Of a stretch of 64,000 bases of DNA, positions 35,973 through 48,654 are shown one piece after another. How positions within the stretch are numbered: the stretch's first letter is position 1; every line of letters begins with the position of its first letter. The translations under genes were made by a program, and so were the position numbers. Source of the DNA: Bactericera cockerelli (taxonomy: Eukaryota; Arthropoda; Insecta; Hemiptera; Triozidae); NCBI GenBank assembly GCA_024516035.1, contig CM044967.1:10481990-10545989 (forward strand), read 5' to 3'. A model generated the notes under the pieces. It was not told the DNA's origin and did not search any database. It was given only the letters and a program-made list of their open reading frames with translations.

Positions 35973-38900
35973 CTGGAAGGTGTGAAGAAAATCAAAATGA
36001 TTTACTAGAATGCTGCAGCTTTTACTCAGACAACACTCTCAATACTTTGATACGTGTTGACAAAACCAGAGTTCCCATTCCTTGCCCTTTTTCTTCTGCA
36101 CCATATAGCTTCTCCTATAGCAATGGAGGAGACAATGTCTGTGATAGACCTCTGTCCCGCGTAGATTCATGTATAGATTCTACTAAGCTACTCTTTAGAT
36201 TTTCTGCCTGTGCAGACATCAAGAGTTCTCAGTACTCTGGTAAGTTTTATGTCCTTTCATCTATAATTTTTCTTCAATTCACGTTTTTATAATTAAAATT
36301 AGGTTTCCTCAATTCTGTGACACAATACATAATTATGTACACAGATTGGCCCTGGAGTTATATTCTCCAGATAAAATTTCGTCCCTGTTTGTAATAGTAA
36401 ATAAAGAAAAAATATGTATTTCTTTGTTTTTTGTATTGTGTTAACCCATTAATGCCCGCTGGTAACTTAAGTTGCTAACCGCACTTGCTAGTTAGAAACG
36501 TACCTGCTGACTAGGCAGATATTTAATTGCACTTTCTTATTGATTACACATGTTCTAGAAAGTCCCCTTGATAATTCAAAATATATTTGGTCAATATAAT
36601 TTTATTATTGACCAAGCAGTATAGTGATTAGAATTTGATGGTAAGAAAGAATCTGAAAAATGCTTGACCTAACCTTGGAAAAATGCAAGTAGCTATGTAC
36701 AAAATGTACAAAAATTTGTTAGAATTCGTTTGGTAGTTTTTGATATTTGAGCATGGCAAAAATAAAAACTAGATTCAGTTGGAAATAATAACATACTGAT
36801 ACACAGACATAAACCCTTGGTTTTCTTAGGAGGTTATGGCATGTCTGAATATACATTGAAATCAGACTGGCCAATAAAATAATCATGTTACAGATACAAA
36901 CAAACACATTACTGAAGATATGCTATAAAAAAGAAAGAAATGTGATATGGAAACACAACAACAAAATTGTTGAGGAACATGTTTCTCAACCCCAACTTCG
37001 TTGTGCATTCCATATCACATTTTTTTTTATCTTGAAAATAATATCGAACAATTGTTTTTTAGCAGATGAGGAAATGAATTTTGGGGTCTTGGCGAGAAAA
37101 CTCCAATATCTATATGATTGCTCATCTGGCGGACTCATCTTCTTATGTACCCCAGTCTGATGAGAGTCAGTACAGATGTTTCATGTTCAACAGAGATACT
37201 GCTATTAGTTTCAATATGTCACAGTCAGGAGATGCTACTTGTAATGCACTTCTTTCCCCAAATGAGGGTTCAAAAACTTTCAAGCTAACTAAAGGTAAGT
37301 ACACTTGGAACTATAAAGTTGTAGTACTTTCACATAAAAAATTCTTCAACGTCTGTTGCTGTCCATGATTTTTCAAAGAGGCAATGCAGCATGTAAAGAG
37401 GATACATTGCTCCCTTTGACCATTTGCTTGGAGTTTTAAGTATTGTACTTGGCAAAATTATAAATGTATTTTAAACATATTAATGCATTTATTGTGTCTA
37501 TGTGTTGAATATAATATTGTTTATAATTTTTTTATCACTCCGGTGATCTTCGTTTTGCATTCAAACTTTTGTTGAGTGTAATGTTGACTATGGTTTTGTA
37601 TCACTCTGGTTTTGTATACAGAAAAAGTTCTGTAACAAATTATTCCTGAGATGTGTTTTACCTTTACATAAATAATAAATTCTGACACATGTACATATTT
37701 TTACATTATTAAAAAAGTCATTCATAATTATTTCCAGCTGAAGGTGCTATTTCTAAATGTAAATTTCCAACCTATGTTGTTGAGGAGCATATTTGGCGTT
37801 CACTGGATGGCTCCAAAACTCTTGTATATATGTCAGATAACGACACATTACGAATCAATGACTCAGTTCGTGGTATGGAGATCAATATTTACTGCCAGAG
37901 TATTGAGAGTACCAATGAGCACAAACACCAGAAATATAAAGCTTTTGCGTTATCGGGATGGTAAGCAAAGTCAAATATATTTTTTTGGGTGGATTAGTGA
38001 TTATCTATAAATAAAAAAAAATTACGAGATTTAAGTTAATATGATCCCATCCTTTACTATTTTAAAATTAAAGAGACTTTTTAGATTATTACAAGTTAAT
38101 TTTCTTTTGAACAGATAAACTTTTTCACCATTTTCCTAATCCAAATTTGGTAATATAGTATCATTTTTGTTGTTGTTGTATGTATATGTGAGACTTAGGA
38201 TTGCATTATGAATATTTTTATTTATTTCATTTTAAATATTTAATAATAAACATCACAAACATTTCCTTGTCTTGTCAAAAGCAGACAGTGAATTTATATT
38301 TTTTCGCAATATTTTCTATACATACAGCCATGGATACTGGTAATATTTAATTGGAAAGTAAAAATCAAAAATGTATAATTATTTTGACTGGGTCTTTAGG
38401 TCCGCAAGCCTAATCAACCTCATTTTCAAAATGATGCTCAAGGTTGAACTTTTAAAATTAAATGAAACATCTTGGAAGAGACACTTACACCTGAAATTAT
38501 CCTTACAGTTACAGCGGGTATATGTGTGTCAATCTATTCCACCGTGATTCCCACATTATTCAAGTGCAGTATTCAGATCGCCTTGCATCTAATCTAGAAG
38601 ATGCCTGTCTATCTCCTAACATGGATGTAATGGATTCAGAGCTGGTTACAATGATAAAAGGAGAGAAACTGCTCCATAAACCATGTCCTGAGCTTGGAAG
38701 ATGGTGGTCTAACAAGACAGAGCCAATTGAGCATTTATCAGTTGGTTGTGATAGTGTTGCAAGCAGTATCATGTTGACAGAAGTTGCTTCTATTGAGACA
38801 GGTAACTGGGATATTGAGTTTTTTTTAACAATGATAACTGTGGTTTTCTATCTAATTGTAACCCCCAAAATTCTCTTCTCCGGATTAAAAATCCTTTCCC

Positions 38901-40065
38901 AAGTTTTAGAACCATAAAAGTTATAAAATGTAGTTTGGATCCCATTTTTCACAACTTGTGCCCCCCTGTGTGTTATAGATTCTAGATTTACTACTTTGTT
39001 AATACTATTGGAAGCCATAGAGACTTTTAGTATCTTGATCTTTCACTTTTACGTATTTTATTAAGATAATTGCATAATTAGATTAGAATAGGGCTCTATT
39101 TTTAAAACATGAAAAATACATGTCCTTGAATAATGTACATTAAAGGAATTGGCAGTAGCTGTAATTTTCTCCATTTTATTTCCAGGGTATCAATGTCTTG
39201 GTCACTGGGGTAGTCTCAATGATACAGGCTACATTCTGGCGGCTCGAACCAATAAGACTGGCATTTACTGCTTCATTTATAATGGGACCAACAATTTTCT
39301 TTCTATGAGCAGAGCTCTCAACTCTTGTCAATCTAGTTCCAGTGATAATTTCAACTACAGACTTTCTTATTTAGGTAAGTAATCAATATGTAGGTATGTC
39401 TTTTATTTGTGTTATGTCACAACTTAAGTGGGTAGCACAGCATTGCGAGACTTATAACATCACTTGCCCAAATACCTCACTGCTTGCTCGTAATACAGCC
39501 ACTGGTCTTTACTCGTACAAGTAACAACTCATTTTTCCTCACGGGGTTTGAGTAGATCTTGGACTACCAAGTAAAGAACAAACAGAAAATTTTATATCCT
39601 GCTGGGGATACAACTCAGGTAACGGTTCGTGCAAGCCTTGTATACTACAGCACTCAACCAATACCCAAAGAAGGCTCGTTTCAATTTTTTTTGAAAGGTA
39701 GCTAAGAGCAGATTTGAAATATCGCATCACTCTGTTTAGTTGTCAATTCTGTTATATTTCTCAAGTTAATCCGGTAGAGTAGAGGAAGGTTTTACAATTT
39801 ACTATAATGAGTTTACTTTTAATCACAAATCGTGTAGGAATGTTTTAAAAAGCTCATTATTGTTATCGGTGGGGTTTAATTTATTTTCAAGTCCTTATTT
39901 GAATGAATAGTTTAATTAACAGGATTACTTTCATATCGATTTAATTTACCTTTATCTTTTTCAGGTAGGTGTGTTGAAAGTACAAGCCATCTGCATTCCA
40001 GTGCTACATGTCTCCAAGCAACAATCTTGTTCCTACTAGCTTTTACATATCCACTTCTTTTTTAA
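35973..40065 (+). pseudogene. second copy of exons 4-9 of the secreted Cys-rich gene (probable assembly duplicate)
   Basis: Exons: 35973-36239, 37066-37294, 37738-37960, 38509-38801, 39186-39374, 39965-40065. They are nearly identical to exons 4-9 of the gene at 19157-28843. Exons 1-3 are absent because the copied block starts right after the N gap, at a point matching 23190. Exon 5 here is 229 bp instead of 231 (two bases lost near 37075-37080), which shifts the frame and destroys the conserved CLGSW start; the first copy is intact there. Exon 7 here (293 bp) has the TGGTGG that restores the frame broken in the first copy. I read this as a redundant contig end of the same locus, not a second gene. 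If real, it would be a 5'-truncated pseudogene. Confidence 0.8.
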
Positions 40066-42213
40066 ATAAACTGTATTCCACAGTTTAAATGTACGAAAAT
40101 TACAGATCTCATTTTCAAGGAAATGTTCGACATTGAATGATCAATTGTATTAGTAATATTGTTTACAATGGTGTGATCGTTGTTGTAGCAGTGTCAGTGT
40201 AAGTTACACCGAATATTTTTGATGGTCTCTAAACGAGATTGCTAGTAATATGTAGTTAAGGTTATCTTTCCTCAGATAAATTTGCACTTGGAAATTTTAC
40301 AACATGATCTTTTCTCAGCTAATCCTGGCCCTCTGTATTTTTCTGGATGATTTAAGTTGATTAAGATCACATGGTTATACGGATTAATACCATGTCATAC
40401 TAATCAGCTTGTACAATATCGTTTGATGTTTTGGATTTTGAGTAAAACATAACTATTCCATGATAAGAGGATTTTTAAAAATATATTTAAAATGTGACAA
40501 GAAAGAAAATGTGCCAAGAAACGTTATAACAAAATATATCTTCACTCGTTTTTTTTTTTTTTTTTAATCAAGATCCATTTAGGGCCAAGCCATCCTTCAA
40601 ACAATAGATGGCCTCAGTAGAAGTCGAAACATGTTGACTCCTTATCTAGTTTAATGAACTAATAAGGAAATCAGATCAAGATACCTCTTCATTTGAGGTG
40701 AAGAGTTATCTTCATTATCAGTAGTTGATTATTTTTTTAGTCCTACCGGGACAGTAATTTGAAATAGGTCTATTATTTATTTATTATTACTAATTTTGAC
40801 TCTCATTATCACCAACAATTTTATTCACTAAAATCATTATTAGTTAGTGTCAATGAACGTTGTGTTCATCAATACCTGTACAATCAGAAATCGACTTTTT
40901 ACTTGTATACAAAGTCATTCTATGAGTGCCTTAATTTAACAGTGTATTCAAGATGATAAAATTTGCATATGTAGGTATTTTAAAATCTTTAAAGAGGACA
41001 ATCTAGTTGTATATATTTTTTAGTCTCTATTAAATTTTATGTATACATATAATATATATTTTTCTAAATTAGGAAAACAAATTTTGTTCCTTTGGCAAAT
41101 TGATTTATAGATAAACATTCCTATTTTTAATGGTGAATATTTTTATTGTTTGATTAATCTTTTTTTTTTTTTTTTTTTTTGAGGAATTTGGTAAATATTA
41201 CGTAAACGCTAGTTTAATTAAAGTATTTGTTACCAAAACAGTCTTATAGCATCTTACAAATTTAAAAGATTGTTTCACTCAAGCAAACACAAAATTACTA
41301 TTCAATCATTTCTATGGCTCTTGTCCTTCAAAGACAAATTCATTATCTTCATTAGACCAGATAAATTTTATTGCATTTTGAATTTTTCGTGATATTTTAC
41401 ATTCAATAATATATCTAGGTCCTATTTTCTCCTCAAAACTTTTTCTTCAAAGTGACATGTTTTATTTTGTTCTCTAAAATTTATAAGGTGAATGTACTTC
41501 ATGAGAGTATTTTTTGATGAGATTAAATGTAAATTCTACATCTTTACACCAATTTTCATTTATTTTTTTTCTTCAGAGAAAGAGTCCTTAATTCAATATC
41601 AAAGGCAACACATGATAATATACAACAGTAAGACAAGAATTTGAATTTTCAGTTCAATATTATGAGTGGCTGCTTTTTTTTTGCAGACCCTATATATTAA
41701 TGTACAGATAACATGTATTGAAAACATTGTCCCCTTTTATACCCCGCCTTCTTACGTGTTTTGTTACACTTCTTGAATGCAGTGACTGATTAGAAAATTT
41801 TGTACTATCTTGAGAATAAATAAGGCCTCAATTTCAAATACAAGAAAAAACTATGGTATTTTTATTAGAAGATACAATATAAAAGCAATCATAGATTTTT
41901 CTTAAAAATTACAAGTGATACACCAGCTAACAAATCAGGCGCACCCAAGAATATTTTGCAAGGTGCTTGGGTGTCTGGGTCAAGATACTCGTTCTGGCTA
42001 CTACCTCAGAGCAGGCAAGGACCACAAAACCTTTCACTAAGTAAATTTGCTTTTGTTTCTCAGAAGGTAATGAACATTAACCGGCTGTTGCAAAGACAAA
42101 CGCTCATCGGAGTGTTAGAGATCCTTTAAGCCTAATGGAGAAATTAACCAGATAAGCACTATTTTTAACCAACATTTATTACGAAAGAGAGTTGGAAAAC
42201 ATATCCCATAGTT

Positions 42214-42350
42214 GGGCCAAATTATGATTAAAGTTAAAATAAGCGAGGATATGCCCTCGAGTCGGAGTTTCAAGCAATCATAGCGGACTATAGACCGATG
42301 TGAGGGACAGTGGCTTATCTTAACTTTAATCCTGTTTTATGATTCGGCCC
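42214..42350. mobile_element. second copy of the 137-bp MITE (within duplicated block)
   Basis: Counterpart of 31009-31145 with the same ends and length. Confidence 0.65.
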
Positions 42351-43032
42351 TTAGGTTTAGAAAACATAGGAGGAGTATTTGACAAAACAGGCCCTCGTTC
42401 CAGAAAGCACTCTCATTCTCAATTCCCAAATCTCCCTTTCAATTGTCTCACAACGCACTTTGATTGGTAAATTTGAACGCAATAAGCAATAACCAATCAG
42501 AGTTCGTTGTATGACGGTTGAAAAGGAGATTTTGAGAGTGGAGACTGTTACTGCAATGGGGCATAGGTCTTCCAATTACAAATTGTGATCAATGAACCTT
42601 AACCAATCACAAAAAGACTTATTGACAGCAAGATATTTTAGGAGGGTGGAATTTTTAGCACTTTTATCAATTATTACCTTCACCAAGTCAATATCCACAG
42701 AACTAAAAAAGATGCATTTGATCATCCTAACAGAAACATACAAATTGACATTTGAATACATGAATGAATTAACTAAAAATATTACAGTTAAATATACATA
42801 TTAACACTAATAAAATAATAGATAATAATAGACTTTATGTATGCTACCTGAAAAGCACACAAAAGCCTTTCGGTGTCACTATTATAAGTTGTCAAAAAAT
42901 AAGGAAAATTCCTTACTTTTGGTTGGTAAGTTGACACATTCCCTGCACTACCGGAATTTCCAGATTTGGCCTATAACAACACGGAAAAAAATATGAGATG
43001 GTTGAGTATCGAAATGATTTATTTTCATACTA

Positions 43033-43719
43033 CAGGGTGGCGCAGTGCGCATGACCACATTTAAAATTGTTGCATTGCGTTTAATATTTGAGTTAAGATA
43101 TTGAAATAAAAAGTATTTTGTAGAAAAATGTGGAAGTTTATTCTACATGAGTCAGTTTTTCAAGTTTGAAAGATGATGTCCGACAAATGACGTTCTTGTC
43201 GAGTTCGAGATGCACATTCTTCGAGACGCTCGCTAAAGACACAATACATAATATGGTTCCAACAAGACGGTGCCATTGTACACACGGCAAGAGTGTCCAT
43301 GGATCTTGTGCGTCAAATTTTTTCCCGGTCGTGTGATTTCCCGGAATGGTGACCCCGACTGTGGCCCCGACGCTCATCCGACCTGACTCCGTGTGATTTT
43401 TTAGGGGATATCTAAAGTCTAAGAATTATGTCGACAAACCTCGTAGCGTTGCTGACCTGAAGGACTATATCCACCGTGAAATCGCTCGGATTCCTGACGA
43501 GATTTGGTGAACGTGATGCACAACTTTAGCGGACGTATCGCAGAATGTGTAACAAGGACGTCATCTGTCGGACATCATCTTTCAAACTTGAAAAACTGAC
43601 TCATGTAAAATAAACTTTCACATTTTTTCTACAAAATACTTTTTATTTTAATATCTTAACTCAAATATTAAACGCATGGCAACAATTTCAAATGTGGTCA
43701 TGCGCACTGCGCCACCCTG
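43033..43719 (+). mobile_element. second copy of the mariner-like element (duplicated block)
   Basis: Same 687-bp element, with the same TA flanks, as at 31826-32512. Confidence 0.85.
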
Positions 43720-43846
43720 TACATATATCATTGGCTATTAACTTATTAATAAATATGGTTATAACGATCATTGAAACACCTGTTGTAAGAAAAAAACATG
43801 AGCCACAAAAGTCGTCATAAACTAGATTAAGTTTATAACCTGTATA

Positions 43847-45689
43847 CAGGGTGTCCCGTATACAGATGCAAATATTTTGAGGGTAGGTTCAGCCCACCGT
43901 GGACTATCATATGAGCGAAACTTGCAGTGGGGCATTTGGCTTCGTTAAAGAGTTATGGCCAAATCCCTGTTTTTCCCACAGGTCTAGAGGTCACTTAGAT
44001 CGATGTACGTTTTTAAAGAAATGGTAGCCAGTAAGTAATTTTTGACTTCATGTATGGATAGTCATGCATATTTCCCTTGAAATGCAGTTGGTTGCATGAA
44101 AAAATATTGAAAGACCAGAGAGATATTTAATCATAAGTTCAATACTTTTCTAAAATTTGATTTTTCCCTGTTTTCCCTTTCGTGAATTTAGAGTACTTCT
44201 ACAATTGCAATTCTGCGTATCACTAGGTAAAAAAATACCCTTTGTTATTTTGTTTCAATAAATACAAAGTTCTTTCAGACGCGTGAAGGAACGAATGAGA
44301 TACGCCTTATCAAACGGCACCAGAAGGAGAGAAACACATCTTTCAAATTTTGAATCTGGGCGCTATTGCATTTTGAAGAACACTCGATGCCTGAAGCGGT
44401 CTGTGTGACTATTTTTGTGCCAACTGCAAGTTATAAATGAAAATTTTCTGAGTACAATTAGTTCTATTAACCAACTATATCAATCAAATCTAATAGTTCT
44501 GTTAAAATAACAAGGCGATCAATTTGTTCGGTGGAAGAGAAAGCCACAAGCTTTAAACCTCGCCCTTGGTTCGCTACATATTCTTTTGGGTTCTTTTCAT
44601 TTCATGTCCTGTGTTGCAGAATGTATCATGTTTGTAGTTTATCAATAAACTACAAACATGTATCACTGTATCACCACCCTTGATCAGTCTTTGTTTATAT
44701 TTATTTCACAAATTGTTACCATGTTCATTGTAAAAAAAAAAAATGTAAATAAAGCTTGGTCCAATTGTTTATAAAATAAAAATAAAGTATTAATAATAAT
44801 AGTAACCTTAAGGTTGGATGTTCGAGTTTTACCTAAGGTTAATTTTCGGCACTATTTGTTATGTTTTTGATTTATCATGATTGTGATAAACACAAAAATG
44901 ATATTTTTAATTTTACTTCTAAAAATAAAATCATAATTTTTGTTGGTAGCGCAGAGTCTTTCTCCATGTGTATTCTTTTTCCATAATTACACCACTGGTT
45001 GCTGCTTTCGTTGCAGCCTCTCTCATTTTTCCTCATGATAACCCTGTGATTCCGTAACCCCATTCACATAAAAGTTCACACCGACCGACCACTGTGAATG
45101 ATCAATTTCCCTCTGTTAAACATCCCAGACCAGTGTATTTATACCTCAAATTACGCGCCAATTCTGTTAAAATTCAGCCAACTTTGAATTTTCCATCATG
45201 ATTCAGAAGTGTTTTTTGAGCTTTGTGTGTACTGCGTTCCATGATCTTTAAGGTAATATAAAGGAGCTTTCTTTTTTATAAAACTAAACATAATAGGGTA
45301 TTTTTTTAACTAGTGATACGCAGAATTGCAATTGTAGAAGTTCTCTAAATTCACGAAAGGGAAAACAGGGAAAAATCAAATTTTAGAAAAGTATTGAACT
45401 TATGATTAAATATCTCTGTGGTCTTTCAATATTTTTTTATGCAACCAACTGCATTTCAAGGGAAAAATGCATGACTATCCATACATGAAGTCAAAAATTA
45501 CTTACTGGCTATCATTTCTTTAAAAACGTTCATCGATCCAAGTGACCTCTAGACCTGTGGGAAAAACAGGGATTTGGCCATAACTCTTTAACGAAGCAAA
45601 ATGCCCCACTGCAAGTTTCGCTCATATGATAGTCCACGGTGGGCTGAACCTACCCTTAAAATATTTGCATCTGTATACGGGACACCCTG
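43847..45689. mobile_element. 1.84-kb fold-back element, complete copy
   Basis: Inverted arms of about 400 bp (about 43847-44245 and 45290-45689) begin CAGGGTGTCCCGTATAC and end in its mirror. TA flanks both sides, again a Tc1/mariner-type signature. The spacer of about 1 kb contains a perfect 16-bp hairpin (CATGTTTGTAGTTTAT with a 2-base loop, near 44628-44661) and an A-run. No transposase is seen in it. Confidence 0.85.
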
Positions 45690-48515
45690 TATAAGAATGT
45701 TGTCCTGGGATTTATTGAACTATGATCCTCTCAAATATCTCGAGAGCGATTTGGAATTTTGAGATACACTAAACGGTGATTTTCATGGAATTCAGTGATA
45801 ATTATTTTTGAACTGTCGTTTGTAAAAAAAATTCGAGTCAACAAATGTGTGATCTAAACTTTTTTTTTTAAATAGAAACCCCATTTTTTGTTTAATGTTT
45901 GAAATCTACGTAAAATTTCAGTTCAAATAGAGCCTCACATATTTTGCATTCCCTTTGTTTGATCTAAAAAATTAAAAGTAAAATGAAAAACTAATATTAA
46001 TTAATATCGTCTCCAGCATCTAAAATTAGCCTGATTTGATATGCCACACTCATAATCTAAGATGGAAAAAACCTCACAATCCCGAATGGGGTGAAACTAG
46101 GTGTGAAGAAAATTGCATTTAAGGCTTTGTTTCAACTGAAAATTTTACGTTGATTCCAAAAAATTAGTGAAAAGATTTGAAAAACACAACTTTGGGTCCA
46201 TTTTTTTCCCCTAACTTTTTGACATTAATAATCACAAAAGTCCGTGAAAATCCCCATTTAGATAATCTCAAAATTCCAATCCGTTTTCAAGACATTAATG
46301 TGGCTTATAAATTGCGGGACATCTTGTATAAAATCCATTTACATTCATCCATTCAGAATCAACAAAACTCTGAAACCGCTGGACCAAATGACTCCCAATT
46401 TGGCATAGAGTCTCCTTTTGGTATTAAGTTGCGTACTATGAATGGATTTTTGAAAATTCCAAATAGGACTCTAGCCACGGACAAAAACCTCAACGGCGAC
46501 AAGTGCCGGGTTTTATGAACCGCAGTCTCATTAGTACAAATTTGAAACACTTGAGTGGCTGAACTTGTGTATACATAAAGCTGTTAATGTTGACAACTTC
46601 GGGTATTAAAAAAGTGATACAAAATAATATTACTACTGGGACCTCTATAAGTGGTTCAAAAAAGTCCAATCATTTGGTATGACTAGAAACATCACACAAC
46701 TTTTTTAAGGATATTAGATTTATTGAGGTAAGACAAAAATACTACAAAATGCCTCTTATGCTAAAAATTATCAACTACTTGAGCATGAATCCGATATAGG
46801 ATTTTGAAACACTTGAAATTTCGGTATTTCATTGAACGACACCGTACTAAATATATTAATATAGTGATGCTTAAACTAAACAAAATACAAGGAACTTTAC
46901 TTGACATTCATCAACACTTTACCTAATCTTTCATGTAAACAGTTAAACACCAGCAACAAAATTTCCATTAAAATACGAACAATGATATTTCATTAAGTTA
47001 CAGTATTCAAAATAAAATTAGTAACTGTAGTTTTACTATAAAAGGGCCTTCCACATCCGACTACTATCATATTTTGTGCTGCGTCCTCAAAATCTAAAAC
47101 TTCCTCTAGGTATCTACTTGAAAATTTTGAGGAACACTTTCAGCACACACAACCTACACAAGTGTGTGTGTCTGTGAACAGCATGGAGGAATAAGTAAAG
47201 GGTATCCTCTTATGGGTAATGAAATAACCTGTCACATTAAATCGGCCATTTTGCATAGCTGGAACAATAGGAATTCACAAAAATTACAAATTATTTCTTC
47301 TTGTTTAGTTTTGAATGCTTTTGAAGGTAATAATGATAGCCATATTGCATAGCTGTTATCAGTTTGTTTACGTCACTTATTCCTCCATAGTGAACAGGAT
47401 ATCTCAAGACGGTAAGGCTAGATTTGAAATTTGTTTCGTAGACTCAATAATTGTCGAGAATGCGACACGAATTCGATGCCAAATGTCGCAGTATTTTGAC
47501 AGTTCTGGATACATGGTAAGGGTTATGAGAAGACGCCTGTTGCGGTATTTCGACCACTTTATGCAGGTTCTGGCTGAACAGTTAGAGATATGTTGAGAAA
47601 AAGTTTTTTTGCTTAATAAAAATAAGGCTTTCATTTTCTACAAACCATCTAGTTACTAGTTTTTTTGACGATTCTGGCTAAATTTTTTCTAGTATTAAAA
47701 AAATCATGAGAGATCATCCTCTTGACCACCTGTTCAACCCTCAAAATATTCTTTTATTAAGTATAGTCACCAGTGGCGGAATTCGACGGCTTGTTATGTG
47801 AGACGTCCATTCGACGTAAGCTACCTTAATATTATATTTGTAAAGTTACCTTAAAGCTAAACTTTATAAAGATCGTCTGAGGACACAAATACAATAGTAG
47901 CACACCAGACATCGGAAAATAGCCTTACAAGTATACCAATAAAATCATTGAAGGAAGTAAAGCAAAACATCAGAAATAGCCTTTTTATAGTTTTTCAACA
48001 AAAGCGGTTGTCATATGAATGGTGTGTGTAGTCTCAAAAACAACAGGAAATTAAAATTTCAATATTTCTTGGTAGGTAATGCATAAATAGAAGTTTTATA
48101 AGTTTAGTGGCATTTTTTAAAAATAGACATATTAAATAGTAAAGTCCTACGCACCCACATACCATACTCGTCAGTGACTTCAAGCAAGCTTAATTTTACT
48201 CATTGTAACCCAAGATCCAATTTAACTTTAGATCCCACAAGACAGGTTTTCATAGATTTCATTCATATTGTCTTTTTGGGCCCTTGTTAAAAAAATATCC
48301 ATAACATTGTAGGTAACCCTGATACAATGAAAAACATCGTTCTTTCATCAAGGTTACTAAGTGTAAAACATATTTCGTTTATATTTCCAGTAAGTGTGAT
48401 ATGAATTTCCAGAAAGTGATATGACCTTCTCCTGAAAATATTAATCTATTCAGGAGTTTACGTAACTTGTGACAGATGGCGTAGGGCGCACGGAATTTTT
48501 AACGATAATAGTGTT
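45690..48515. other. gene-free stretch downstream of the insulin receptor-like gene
   Basis: No supported gene. The part at about 46325-46520 is related to a repeat at about 62625-62925 (both contain GGA/GAACCAAAT, TTCCAAATAGGAC-like and CCTCAACG segments), so it is an old interspersed repeat. Open frames of 60-110 codons here show no domain. Confidence 0.5.
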
Positions 48516-48521
48516 TTTATT
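48516..48521 (-). terminator. candidate polyadenylation signal of the insulin receptor-like gene
   Basis: AATAAA on the minus strand, about 134 bases after the TAA stop at 48655. The position fits a short 3' UTR. In DNA this AT-rich the hexamer occurs often by chance, so this is a suggestion only. Confidence 0.4.
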
Positions 48522-48654
48522 TTAAAACAATTAAAAATACTAAAACTACTTATAAACAAAGCTATATACTATATACAAAATTCCATTAAAATTCGTTCAC
48601 CGGTAACAATTTTGGCATAATAGATACAAGTTACCTATGAAAACAGATTTTTCA

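Larger units (their letters stand above)
34414..45519. repeat. second copy of the 11.1-kb duplication
   Basis: Starts with the first base after the gap, matching 23190, and aligns until the point corresponding to the last base before the gap (34313). Sequence after 45519 has no counterpart in the first copy. Boundaries that coincide with contig ends indicate overlapping contigs placed side by side. Confidence 0.95.

Noticed and set aside
34414..40065. Reading the second block as a true tandem paralogue
   Set aside because: Copy borders coincide with the N gap and contig ends, and the copies differ mostly by small indels.
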